NCBI RefSeq assembly: GCF_028714655.1
Contig: NZ_JAQTLY010000008.1
Location: forward strand, 1-64,000
Origin: Sulfurimonas sp.
GTDB lineage: Bacteria > Campylobacterota > Campylobacteria > Campylobacterales > Sulfurimonadaceae
Direction of reading: 5' to 3'
Length of the DNA stretch: 64,000 nucleotides
Position numbers and translations under genes: made by a program. This document shows positions 9,992-18,651 of this stretch, piece after piece. The stretch's first letter is position 1. Each line of letters opens with the position of its first letter. The notes under the pieces were generated by a model. The model made no database searches and had not been told where the DNA came from. It saw only the letters and a list, made by a program, of their open reading frames with translations.

Positions 9992-10750
9992 ATGTCTATA
10001 AAAATATCTAAAAAAATTATGAGCAAGCTTGGCAAAACAAATGCCGAGTTTAACCTTATAGAAGAGGGCGATAAGATTTTAGTGGGACTGAGCGGCGGTA
10101 AAGATTCGCTTACATTGGTTCATGCACTAAAAGAGCAACAACGCCGCGCTCCGTTTAAGTTTGAGTTTATTGCCGTAACGGTTTCGTACGGTATGGGTGA
10201 AAACTATGATAAACTTAAAGCTCACTGCCAAGAGCATGGCATAGAATATGAGGTATACGATACCAATATCTATGATATTGCAGAAGATAAAATCAGAAAA
10301 AACTCCTCTTTTTGCAGTTTTTTCTCTCGTATGAGAAGAGGATCTCTATATAGTGCCGCCGAGAAATATGAGTGCAATAAAGTTGCACTCGGACATCACA
10401 TGGATGATGCTGCGGAGAGTTTTTTTATGAACTTTATCTACAACGGGCAGCTAAGAAGTCTTGCTCCAAAGTATAAAGCGGACAGAGGAGTTACGGTTAT
10501 TCGTCCTCTTATTCAGATGAGAGAGAGACAGTTAGAGGCATTTGCCCGTGAAAATGCCATAGAGACTATCGGTGATGAGGCGTGTCCGTCAATGAGATTT
10601 GATATAAAAATGCCACACGCCAGAGCGCACACAAAAGAGATGCTCTCTAAGATGGAAAAAGAGTTTCCGACGCTTTTTACCAGCTTAAATGCAGCATTTA
10701 AAAATATATCTACCGAGAGTTTTTTTGATAAAGAGTTGTTTCAACTCTAA
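9992..10750 (+). CDS. ttcA: TtcA-like tRNA thiolation PP-loop ATPase
   Basis: Adenylating enzyme of the TtcA family, which makes 2-thiocytidine in tRNA. It has the PP-loop SGGKDS at residues 34-39 and the downstream RMRRGSLY and ALGHHMDDAAESFF segments. Where E. coli TtcA has a CxxC pair for its [4Fe-4S] cluster, this protein reads CSFF, so one ligand is missing. A third Cys is present in EACPSM. ATG 9992 is preferred; the frame also extends to a TTG at 9968 without a good leader. Confidence 0.75.
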   Translation: MSIKISKKIMSKLGKTNAEFNLIEEGDKILVGLSGGKDSLTLVHALKEQQRRAPFKFEFIAVTVSYGMGENYDKLKAHCQEHGIEYEVYDTNIYDIAEDKIRKNSSFCSFFSRMRRGSLYSAAEKYECNKVALGHHMDDAAESFFMNFIYNGQLRSLAPKYKADRGVTVIRPLIQMRERQLEAFARENAIETIGDEACPSMRFDIKMPHARAHTKEMLSKMEKEFPTLFTSLNAAFKNISTESFFDKELFQL

Positions 10751-10769
10751 TTTTTTTTAAGGCGGCTTT

Positions 10770-12026
10770 ATGTTAATGACTGTTATGGGTATTTATACTT
10801 TTTTTGTTCTTGTCTCAATATATACAAGCGTTATGCAGATAGGTTTTGTAAATCAGGTAAAAAGAGGCAAAGCGGTTCTTCTTTTGGATAATGATTTTAT
10901 AAAAGCGGGAAACTACAGTGTGGCAAAAGAGAAGATGAGCATAGCGACTATGTTTGTCGACTATATCGCTTTTATAATGTGGATAGGTTTTGGAATAAAA
11001 TTTTTGCAAAATAGTATATATTTTGAAAATGAAGCCTTTTTAAATATTGCAGTCGTTATGAGTTTTTTAGTGATTAACTCTATCGTCTCTTTGCCGTTTG
11101 GATACTATGAGAAGTTTGTGCTTGACGAGAAGTTCGGTTTTAACAAATCAACCAAAGCGCAGTGGATAAAAGATATGCTTATCTCGTTTGCAACTACTCT
11201 AATATTCGGCTCACTTGTAGTATGGGGTATTTATGCGATAATATCCAGTTTTGCTCTTTGGTGGCTTTGGAGTTTTGTCTTTATATTTGCGGTGGTTATT
11301 TTAATAAATATGCTGTATCCTACTTTTAGAGCTATGTTTTTTGACAAACTTACTCCTCTTCAAAATGAGGAGTTGGATGGTCAAATAAAGAGCTTAATGG
11401 ATAAGACGGGCTTTGTAAGCGCAGGTGTTTTCATAAGCGATGCTAGCAAAAGAGATGCAAGACTAAATGCCTATTTCGGCGGGCTTGGCAAATCAAAAAG
11501 AGTCGTACTTTTTGATACTTTGATAGAAAAGCTAACCACAAAAGAGCTTTTGGCTGTTTTAGGACATGAACTTGGTCATTTTGCTCATAAAGATATATAT
11601 AAAAATATTGCTATGATCGGCGTTATGCTTTTTGCGATGTTTGCCATTTTTGGGAATTTGCCTAACTCTTTATATGCGGAACTGGGAATTAGTCAATCTC
11701 CGTCTGTTTTGATGATTTTACTGCTTCTTTTTATGCCTGTTTTGGGATTTTTGATGATGCCTGTTATGGGAGTAGTCAGTCGTCATAATGAGTATGCGGC
11801 GGATAGAATGGGAAGTGAACTTGGCGGAAGCGGCGGAGCAGTTGAACTTGCAAACGCACTTAAAAAGTTGGTAAATGAAAACAAAAGCTTCCCTTTGTCG
11901 CATCCGCTTTATATCTTTTTTCACTACACTCATCCTCCTGTTTTAGAGAGACTAAAAGAGCTTGGCGTTGATGTAGGAAATGAAGATAAAAGTGCTTTGG
12001 GAGCGATATGCCAAGCGGATATATAG
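10770..12026 (+). CDS. M48 family membrane metalloprotease (Ste24/CAAX type)
   Basis: Zinc endopeptidase in the inner membrane. The 418-residue protein has several membrane helices and the zinc motif GHELGHFAHKD (HExxH) with the second-shell segment NEYAADRMGSELG. The N-terminal half matches the Ste24 CAAX prenyl protease layout, although bacteria lack the classic prenyl substrates, so a role in membrane protein quality control is more likely. The gene overlaps prmC by 19 bases. Confidence 0.9.
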   Translation: MLMTVMGIYTFFVLVSIYTSVMQIGFVNQVKRGKAVLLLDNDFIKAGNYSVAKEKMSIATMFVDYIAFIMWIGFGIKFLQNSIYFENEAFLNIAVVMSFLVINSIVSLPFGYYEKFVLDEKFGFNKSTKAQWIKDMLISFATTLIFGSLVVWGIYAIISSFALWWLWSFVFIFAVVILINMLYPTFRAMFFDKLTPLQNEELDGQIKSLMDKTGFVSAGVFISDASKRDARLNAYFGGLGKSKRVVLFDTLIEKLTTKELLAVLGHELGHFAHKDIYKNIAMIGVMLFAMFAIFGNLPNSLYAELGISQSPSVLMILLLLFMPVLGFLMMPVMGVVSRHNEYAADRMGSELGGSGGAVELANALKKLVNENKSFPLSHPLYIFFHYTHPPVLERLKELGVDVGNEDKSALGAICQADI

Positions 12027-12838
12027 TTAAAGATATTTTAAAAGATATTACCCAGAGATTAAACCCTTTTATTGAAAGAGCTTCAAGAGAGGCTCAACTC
12101 CTTTTGATGTACCATTTAGGCGTAGATGAACTATGGCTTTTGACAAATCAAAATTCACATGTAAAAGATGCAGATAAACTTTTTAAATGGGTTGATAGAC
12201 GAGCCAAAAACGAACCTTTGGAGTATATAACCAATCGTGTAAGTTTTTATAGTGAAGAGTTTTACATTGCAAAGGGTGCGCTTATTCCTCGTCCCGAAAC
12301 TGAGCTTTTAATAGATGAAGTTATAAAAAATGTATCTGATAAAAATGCGAATATAACTTTTGCAGAAGTCGGAGTAGGGAGCGGAATTATTTCTATTATG
12401 CTTGCAAAACAGTTCTTAAATGCAACGATTATCGCAGTCGATATTTCGGAGGCTGCAATAGAGATTGCAAAGAAAAATATAGAAAAATTCGGACTCAAGA
12501 GCAGAATAGAATTAAGACACGGTTCTCTTTTAGAACCGATAGACGAACGAATAGATTATTTGGTTTCAAATCCGCCTTATATAGCAAACAGCGCAGAATT
12601 GGAATCAAATCTATCGTATGAACCGCAAAATGCACTGTTTGGCGGAGAAGTAGGAGATGAGATAGTAAGAGAACTTCTTGATGAAGTCTTAAGTAGAGAG
12701 ATTAACTTCTTTACATGTGAGATAGGTTATGACCAAAAAGATAAAATACAGAGTTATTTAAAGAATAAGTCTATGTCAAAATTGGAATTTTATAAAGATT
12801 ATGGTGATTTTGATAGGGGTTTTACATTAAGGTTGTAG
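12008..12838 (+). CDS. prmC: Peptide chain release factor N5-glutamine methyltransferase PrmC
   Basis: Methylates the GGQ glutamine of release factors RF1 and RF2. The 276-residue protein has an N-terminal helical domain, the SAM-binding segment FAEVGVGSGIISIMLA, and the catalytic SNPPYI motif that defines N-methylation of glutamine. A GGGAG ribosome binding site inside the upstream gene supports ATG 12008. Confidence 0.94.
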   Translation: MPSGYIVKDILKDITQRLNPFIERASREAQLLLMYHLGVDELWLLTNQNSHVKDADKLFKWVDRRAKNEPLEYITNRVSFYSEEFYIAKGALIPRPETELLIDEVIKNVSDKNANITFAEVGVGSGIISIMLAKQFLNATIIAVDISEAAIEIAKKNIEKFGLKSRIELRHGSLLEPIDERIDYLVSNPPYIANSAELESNLSYEPQNALFGGEVGDEIVRELLDEVLSREINFFTCEIGYDQKDKIQSYLKNKSMSKLEFYKDYGDFDRGFTLRL

Positions 12839-12841
12839 TTC

Positions 12842-13321
12842 GTGAAAAGAAATATTTACATTGATTTTAGCTATCTTGCTCTGTTGGCTTCAACTTTTGG
12901 AGCGGTTATAGTGCTTGGTGCAGTTGTTGCTCCTACTATCTTTAATACTAATGAAATTTTATATTCAGTGTTGATTGATAATTTTAATGCCGGGATAATA
13001 ATGGGTGAAATTTTTCATCGTTTTAGTTATTGGGTATATTTAGTAGTTATTTTTGTCGCTGCGTATGAATTTATAATGTATAAAAAAGGGCAAAGAGATG
13101 CCATAATATTTGGCAGTTCGGTTACGGTTGTTTTTTCCGCTCTTATGTTTAGTGCTATCTATTCGCCAAAGATTTTAGCTATGCAGAGACTCGGTGTTGA
13201 AGCAACCCAAAGCGATACATTTAGAAATATTCATATGGCAAGCGAGTTTGATTTTAAAATTTTAGCGATAGCTCTGCTTATATTATTTATAAGAAGATTA
13301 ATGCTTCTTAAGATACAATAA
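12842..13321 (+). CDS. DUF4149-type integral membrane protein
   Basis: Protein of 159 residues with about four membrane helices (near 10-32, 58-78, 86-108 and 133-153). The pattern of a first helix ending in VVAPTIFN, a RFSYW segment before the second helix, and a conserved IHMASE loop before the last matches DUF4149 proteins, which have no settled function. It starts with GTG at 12842, 3 bases after prmC. Confidence 0.65.
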   Translation: MKRNIYIDFSYLALLASTFGAVIVLGAVVAPTIFNTNEILYSVLIDNFNAGIIMGEIFHRFSYWVYLVVIFVAAYEFIMYKKGQRDAIIFGSSVTVVFSALMFSAIYSPKILAMQRLGVEATQSDTFRNIHMASEFDFKILAIALLILFIRRLMLLKIQ

Positions 13322-13375
13322 CGGACTTTTTTACTTTTATTGTAGAGATTAATATGCAAAGAAAGGTTTAATACT

Positions 13376-14467
13376 ATGAAATTTATTTTAATGTTAGCAG
13401 TGGCTCTATTTTTGACTGTGTTAAGTTTATATGCAGAGAGTTTTACAAAATCTGCAACAATTAAGCCTGAGTTGGTTCAAATAGGGTCGCAAAAAGAGTG
13501 GTGTCCCGTATGTGGTATGAACATCGAGGCATTTTATAAAACTTCTCATACTTCAAAAATTCACAATCATAAAGATAGACAATATTGTTCGATGAGATGT
13601 TTAGCCGTCGATATGCAAGAGCATGAAATAAATATTGATAGTATAAAAGTCGTGGATGTTGCAACGCAAAAACTGATCAATGCAAAGAGTGCTTATTATA
13701 TAGTCGGTTCTGATGTGCAAGGCACAATGTCAAAGGTCAGCAAGCTGGCTTTTGGAGATAAAGAAGCGGCAGAAGATTTCAATATGGAGCATGGCGGAAA
13801 AATCGTTGATTTTAAAACTGCTCTAAAAATGGCGCAAGATTCACTTGCCTCTGATGTTGAAATGGTGCAAAATAAGAAGAACAAGCAAGTTTATCCGATG
13901 GGCAAAAAAGTGTTTGAAAAAAATTGTAAAAATAACATAGATATAAACGCTTATTTAGAGATAAACGAGCTAAAGGCGGGTATAAGGGAAAAACAGTTTT
14001 GCGGTGATTTAAATGAGCCGGAACTTCAAGCACTCTCTTTATATCTTTGGGAAGTAAAAAGATTCGGTTATACGCAAAACAGCACTGATTTTATAAAAGT
14101 AAGCAAAGATGAGAAGTGTCCGGTTTGCGGAATGTTTGTCTATAAATATCCAAAATGGGCAGCGCAAATATTTTACAAAGATAAACACTTATCTTTTGAC
14201 GGTGCAAAAGATATGATGAAGTACTATTTTGAACATAAAGATGGTATAAGCAAGATGTTGGTTTCGGATTACTACTCTCAAAAAGCAATAGATGCTGCAA
14301 AAGCTTACTTTGTAATCGGCAGCGATATTTATGGACCTATGGGGCATGAGCTTATACCTTTTAAAAACGAGAGTGAAGCAAAAACTTTCAGTTTGGATCA
14401 CAAAGGCGTAAAGGTTTTAAAGTTTGAAGAGGTCAAACAAAAAGAAGTTCAAAAATTAGATGAATAA
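13376..14467 (+). CDS. Tandem NosL-domain protein with a heme-less cytochrome-like centre
   Basis: Exported protein (signal peptide about residues 1-20) with two NosL-type domains. The first has WCPVCGM (Cys43, Cys46, Met48) and a CSMRC site (Cys71, Cys75). The second has KCPVCGM (Cys248, Cys251). Between them, residues about 172-232 follow a c-type cytochrome layout: a first helix YPMGKKVFEKNC and a last helix LNEPELQALSLYLWEVKR. There is no CxxCH, so no covalent heme is expected. NosL binds Cu(I) for NosZ maturation. A copper-carrier role here is inferred. The gene heads a tightly coupled plus-strand locus and overlaps the next gene by 8 bases. Confidence 0.8.
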   Translation: MKFILMLAVALFLTVLSLYAESFTKSATIKPELVQIGSQKEWCPVCGMNIEAFYKTSHTSKIHNHKDRQYCSMRCLAVDMQEHEINIDSIKVVDVATQKLINAKSAYYIVGSDVQGTMSKVSKLAFGDKEAAEDFNMEHGGKIVDFKTALKMAQDSLASDVEMVQNKKNKQVYPMGKKVFEKNCKNNIDINAYLEINELKAGIREKQFCGDLNEPELQALSLYLWEVKRFGYTQNSTDFIKVSKDEKCPVCGMFVYKYPKWAAQIFYKDKHLSFDGAKDMMKYYFEHKDGISKMLVSDYYSQKAIDAAKAYFVIGSDIYGPMGHELIPFKNESEAKTFSLDHKGVKVLKFEEVKQKEVQKLDE

Positions 14468-14771
14468 AAAAAGTAAGTTTTTGTTTTACTCTTTTTTTGT
14501 ATCGGCTACTCTTTTTTTTATTGAAATAAGCTATCTTTACACTGCAAAAAGTATGGATAGAGATGCTCTTGATAAAAAAAAAGAGTTTGTAAAATCACTA
14601 GGAATTCCTGATTTGGCAATTTCAACAGAGGCTTCATATGTCAGACATAGAAGTTTAAGCGATTTTTTTTCAATATATAGAGATGATGGAACATTAAGAG
14701 AGTATTTTGCATCGACCTATCTATTTTCTCATTCAAATATTATAAATACCAAGAGCAAAAATGAGAAATAA
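14460..14771 (+). CDS. Small single-pass membrane protein of the NosL-ABC locus
   Basis: Unrecognised 103-residue protein with one N-terminal membrane helix (about residues 6-28) and a polar tail that probably faces the periplasm. It overlaps the tandem-NosL gene by 8 bases and the ABC permease by 11. It is therefore almost certainly translated as part of that operon. No known motif is visible. Confidence 0.65.
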   Translation: MNKKSKFLFYSFFVSATLFFIEISYLYTAKSMDRDALDKKKEFVKSLGIPDLAISTEASYVRHRSLSDFFSIYRDDGTLREYFASTYLFSHSNIINTKSKNEK

Positions 14772-15936
14772 AATCAATCTTTACATAGTAGAGTATGCCA
14801 TAAACTCGCTGCTTCGTCAAAAGTACAAAACATTTTTCGTATCATTCATTTTAAGCGTTCTTGTCTTTTTGCTAAGTTCGCTCTTTTTTATAACAAACTC
14901 CATAAAATATGAACTTCAATCCACCGTAAATTCTCTTCCTGAGATAACCGTTCAAAAGATTAAAGCTGGGCGGCATTACGATATGGATGTAAGCGTTGTT
15001 GATGAGATTTTAGAGATTACAGGTGTAGAGAGTGCCGTTGCTAGGGTTTGGGGATACTACTACTTTGAAAATGCGGGAGTAAATTTTAGCATTGTCGGTT
15101 TGGATGAGTATGAAGAGCAGTATAAAAACTCTTTTGTCGAAGCCGTAAAAAAACTCGATTTTAGTAAATCTTCCATGGTAGTGGGAGAGGGCGTTAAAAA
15201 AATTATGGATAAGAACTACTATAGAGAGTATTTTAACTTCATAAAACCAAACGGAGAGCTAAAGAGGGTAGATATCGGCGGTTTGTTTAAGGGTCAAACG
15301 GAGTTGGAGTCAAACGATGTGATAGTTATGAGCAAAGAGAGTGTAAGAGAGATTTTTGATATGGATGAGTCAAAAGCTACGGATATAGTAGTCAAGGTGG
15401 CAAATTTCAATGAAGTTGCAAAAGTGGCTTCAAAGATTAAACTTCTCTATCCCGACAGCAGAGTGATAACAAAAGACGATTTAAAGATAAGTTATCAAAA
15501 TATTTTTGATTATAAAAGCGGAATTTTTTTGGCTCTTTTCGTCGTTTCGCTTTTTACATTTTTTATAATTGTTTATGATAAGGCAAGCGGGCTTAGCAGT
15601 GAACAAAAAAGAGAGATAGGTATACTAAAGGCAATCGGCTGGCGGGTAGACGATGTGCTTAGAGAGAAGTTTTATGAAGGCTTTATAGTCTCATTTTTCT
15701 CATATATGACGGGGGTTATTTTGGCGTTAGCTTTTGTATATATATTTAAAGCCCCGCTTTTGCAAAATATTTTTACGGGTTACTCTGGGCTAAAAACATC
15801 GTTTAATCTCCCTTTTGTGCTTGATGTGCAGACTTTGGCTCTGATATTTTTTCTAAGCGTGCCGATTTATATAGCGGCGATAATTATTCCTTCATGGAGA
15901 AGTGCTACGCTTGAAGCGGATGAGGTTATAAGATAG
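14761..15936 (+). CDS. ABC transporter permease, FtsX/MacB type
   Basis: Inner-membrane permease of the type VII ABC (MacB/LolCE) class. The 391-residue protein has an N-terminal helix (about 20-42), a large periplasmic domain (about 45-250), and three C-terminal helices starting near GIFLALFVVSLFTFFIIV. The cytoplasmic coupling segment EQKREIGILKAIGW is typical of the family. Such transporters usually move substrates within or out of the periplasm. The neighbouring NosL proteins suggest a copper- or lipoprotein-related job. Confidence 0.85.
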   Translation: MRNKINLYIVEYAINSLLRQKYKTFFVSFILSVLVFLLSSLFFITNSIKYELQSTVNSLPEITVQKIKAGRHYDMDVSVVDEILEITGVESAVARVWGYYYFENAGVNFSIVGLDEYEEQYKNSFVEAVKKLDFSKSSMVVGEGVKKIMDKNYYREYFNFIKPNGELKRVDIGGLFKGQTELESNDVIVMSKESVREIFDMDESKATDIVVKVANFNEVAKVASKIKLLYPDSRVITKDDLKISYQNIFDYKSGIFLALFVVSLFTFFIIVYDKASGLSSEQKREIGILKAIGWRVDDVLREKFYEGFIVSFFSYMTGVILALAFVYIFKAPLLQNIFTGYSGLKTSFNLPFVLDVQTLALIFFLSVPIYIAAIIIPSWRSATLEADEVIR

Positions 15937-16604
15937 TGATAGAGTTAAAAGAGATAGTTAAGCAGTATGAAGCAAACGGTATAGATACCGTAACGGCGTT
16001 AAAAGAGATAAATCTTCATATAAGCAAGGGTGAGCTGGTAGTGTTAAGAGGTGCAAGCGGAAGCGGAAAGAGTACGATTCTCTCACTCATTGCCGCTCTT
16101 AGCAAACCTACAAGCGGAGAGGTGGTAGTCGGCGGAGATAGAATATCCAAGCTTCCCGATAACTTTGCATCCGATTTTAGACGCCACAGTATAGGTTTTG
16201 TTTTCCAAAAATATAATCTTATACCGACCCTTAGTGTAAAAGAGAATATAATTTTACCGCTTGTCCCTATGAACATGGAAGCTAAGGAAATTGAGGATAA
16301 GCTGCTCAGAGTTTTAAAAATGTTTCATATTGAGCATAAAGAGAATCAGCTTGTTAAAAATCTCTCAGGCGGAGAGCAGCAAAGGGTAGCAATAGCAAGA
16401 GCAAATATAAATAATCCACAAATTATTTTGGCAGATGAACCTACCGCCAATTTGGATGAGAAGCTCTCTTTGGCTTTTATAGAGATTTTAAAAGAGCTAA
16501 AAAAAGATGGCAAGACTATTGTAATAGCTACGCATGACCCGCTCTTTTTTGGACTGGATATTGTAGATAGAGAGATAGAAATCTATCAGGGAAGTATCGT
16601 TTAA
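15936..16604 (+). CDS. ABC transporter ATP-binding protein, LolD/MacB type
   Basis: ATPase partner of the preceding permease. The 222-residue protein has Walker A GASGSGKST, the Q-loop at FVFQKYNLIPTLSV, the signature LSGGEQQRVAIARA, and Walker B IILADEPTANLD. The GTG start overlaps the permease stop by one base, and its own stop overlaps the next ATG. This places three genes in strict translational coupling. Confidence 0.93.
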   Translation: MIELKEIVKQYEANGIDTVTALKEINLHISKGELVVLRGASGSGKSTILSLIAALSKPTSGEVVVGGDRISKLPDNFASDFRRHSIGFVFQKYNLIPTLSVKENIILPLVPMNMEAKEIEDKLLRVLKMFHIEHKENQLVKNLSGGEQQRVAIARANINNPQIILADEPTANLDEKLSLAFIEILKELKKDGKTIVIATHDPLFFGLDIVDREIEIYQGSIV

Positions 16605-17551
16605 TGCTCTTAACCCCTGAAGTACTGACTATTCTTATATTAAATGGCATATTTGCGCTCTTAGGCGTAGTGGCTTTTGTATTAAGCGTAAGAATATATT
16701 TGGGATGGAATATAGACTCGACTTTGCCTCTGCAGTATAAACTCGAAAAAGAGAGCTTTTTAGCATCGACGATTATAAAATATATATTTAGCATAAAAGT
16801 GCCGCTTTTTCTATTTTTTGTTTTCGCGCTAGATAAGATATCCAATGTTATAACGGGTGCCATGTGTGCGGCAGGGGTTGTTGATGCTGCGCAGATAGGG
16901 ATGAGTCTTATAGTTTTAAAAATTATAAATTTATATCTGTTTGCTTATTGGCTAAGACTTCATTCTCAGGATATGACGGATAAAAATCAGCCCTATACTA
17001 AACAAAAATTCGGACTCTTTATAGGGCTTTTTTTTCTTTTTATAGTTGAGGTTGTTTTAGAGATTTTTATGTTTAGTTCTATTGAGATAAATAAGATGGT
17101 CAGTTGCTGCGGAAGTATATACTCAAGTTCTTCAACATCTGCTATCTCTACACTTTTTACGCTGGATACTTCTCTTTTGCTTGCTCTGTTTTATGGCAAT
17201 TACCTACTAATTGCACTCTTTTATTTTTTAAAAAATAGATATATTTTTACTCTCTTAAACATAATTTTTATACCGGTTTCGCTTATATCGCTTATACTCT
17301 TTTTCGGAACATATATATATGAACTTCCCTCTCACCACTGCCCGTTTTGTTACTTGCAGAGTGATTACTATTATGTCGGATATCTTATATACTTTTTACT
17401 TTTTATCGGAACATTCTACGGTTTGGTCGTGAGTTTTGTAAAAGAGTCGAAAGCAAGCTATAGAGTCTCACTTTTATTTAATTCTCTTTATGTTATATTG
17501 CTGACAATGTATGTAGTGATTTACTATATAAAAAATGGCGTTTTGCTATAA
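16604..17551 (+). CDS. Eight-helix membrane protein with CCG and HHCPFC motifs
   Basis: Unrecognised 315-residue integral membrane protein with about eight membrane helices. Two loops are rich in Cys: MVSCCGSIYSS near residue 167, and SHHCPFCYLQSDYYYVGY near residue 247. The His-His-Cys-x-x-Cys cluster could bind a metal or act in thiol chemistry. The gene is coupled to the ATPase upstream and followed 8 bases later by a NosL lipoprotein. It is probably part of the same transport or metal-handling machine. No function is assigned. Confidence 0.7.
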   Translation: MLLTPEVLTILILNGIFALLGVVAFVLSVRIYLGWNIDSTLPLQYKLEKESFLASTIIKYIFSIKVPLFLFFVFALDKISNVITGAMCAAGVVDAAQIGMSLIVLKIINLYLFAYWLRLHSQDMTDKNQPYTKQKFGLFIGLFFLFIVEVVLEIFMFSSIEINKMVSCCGSIYSSSSTSAISTLFTLDTSLLLALFYGNYLLIALFYFLKNRYIFTLLNIIFIPVSLISLILFFGTYIYELPSHHCPFCYLQSDYYYVGYLIYFLLFIGTFYGLVVSFVKESKASYRVSLLFNSLYVILLTMYVVIYYIKNGVLL

Positions 17552-17559
17552 GGATGTGT

Positions 17560-17988
17560 ATGTTGAAGCTTAAGTTGTTACCGTTATTTTTATTTTTTAT
17601 TTTTTTAGGTTGTCAAGATAAGATTGAGAGTGGAGCTGCAAAGATAAATTGGGATAGAGACATGTGTGACAGATGTGTTATGGTTTTGAGTGATAGAAAG
17701 CATACTATTCAACTTAGAGATCCAAGCAGTAAAAAAGTTTATAAGTTTGATGATATCGGATGTATGGTTTTATGGTTCAATGAGGAAAAGATAGCGTACA
17801 AAGATAGTGTTCAAATTTGGATTACCGATGCGATAAGCGGAGAGTGGATAGATGCAAGATCTGCCTTTTATACAACACAAAATGTTACGCCTATGGCATA
17901 CGGATTTAGCGCATATAAAAATAAAGAGTCTATAAAATCCGGTGATGAGATTATAACTTACGATGAGGTATTAAAAAGAGTAAAATGA
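17560..17988 (+). CDS. NosL-family lipoprotein
   Basis: Copper-binding accessory lipoprotein of the NosL family, 142 residues. The signal peptide ends in the lipobox FLGC (Cys18). The metal motif is CDRCVM (Cys36, Cys39, Met41), followed by FDDIGCMVLW and TPMAYGFSAY. These last two segments closely match the second NosL lipoprotein in this window (19998-20468), so the two are paralogues. ATG 17560 is chosen because AAGGA sits 6 bases before it; the upstream ATG at 17554 overlaps that site. Confidence 0.87.
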   Translation: MLKLKLLPLFLFFIFLGCQDKIESGAAKINWDRDMCDRCVMVLSDRKHTIQLRDPSSKKVYKFDDIGCMVLWFNEEKIAYKDSVQIWITDAISGEWIDARSAFYTTQNVTPMAYGFSAYKNKESIKSGDEIITYDEVLKRVK

Positions 17989-18614
17989 AAGCACATATAA
18001 AAAATATAGTTCTTTTTAATAACATAGATGAAGAGACGATAAAAAAAATAGAAGCTTTTACGACTGAGTACAAAATTCCTAAAGACAATATTGTTTTTTA
18101 TGAGGGTGATGACCCGAAATTTTTATATCTTTTAGTAAAAGGTGTTATCAAACTCTACAAAACATCCTCAAGCCATAAAGAGATAGTCCTTAAATATTTT
18201 CATGACAATGAACTTATCGGTGAAGTTGCAAACTTTGAAGGTATCCCTTATCCTGCAACGGCAAAAGCTTACAGCGATGTCGAGATTTTAAAAATTGATT
18301 TTGATAAATTAAAAGATATTATATTTTCAAATCCGAATATGGCATTTAATATTCAAACATCTTTGATAAAAAAGATTAAAAATCTTGAAAACATCATATC
18401 AACAAACTTGGTGTTGGATTCAAGAGAGAGAGTAGCAAAATATATCTATAACCATGTCGATGATTTTTTTGAGACAAAAAATATAGAGATAGCAGAAGTG
18501 CTTGGTGTCTCACCGGAGACGCTCTCAAGAATATTAAAATTTTTCAAAGATAACAACACTATAAATGTTAAAACCAGATATATAAACAAAGAAGCGCTAA
18601 TCGAGTATTTTTAG
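17985..18614 (+). CDS. Crp/Fnr family transcription regulator
   Basis: DNA-binding regulator of 209 residues with an N-terminal cyclic-nucleotide-type beta-barrel (about 10-120), a dimer helix and a C-terminal winged helix (IAEVLGVSPETLSRILKFFKDNN). It contains no cysteine at all, so it cannot carry an FNR-type Fe-S cluster. It could sense another signal, such as NO, through a cofactor. It overlaps the NosL lipoprotein gene by 4 bases and ends the plus-strand locus. Control of this locus or of nosZ is an inference. Confidence 0.9.
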   Translation: MKAHIKNIVLFNNIDEETIKKIEAFTTEYKIPKDNIVFYEGDDPKFLYLLVKGVIKLYKTSSSHKEIVLKYFHDNELIGEVANFEGIPYPATAKAYSDVEILKIDFDKLKDIIFSNPNMAFNIQTSLIKKIKNLENIISTNLVLDSRERVAKYIYNHVDDFFETKNIEIAEVLGVSPETLSRILKFFKDNNTINVKTRYINKEALIEYF

Positions 18615-18645
18615 TAAAAACAGAATAATTGCCTGTTTTTACTAA
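18611..18645. terminator. Bidirectional terminator between two converging operons
   Basis: Perfect 13-bp arms TTAGTAAAAACAG and CTGTTTTTACTAA enclose a 9-base loop. The hairpin includes the stop codon of the Crp/Fnr gene and lies before the end of the minus-strand nos cluster, so it can serve both directions. Confidence 0.75.
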
Positions 18646-18651
18646 TGTGCA

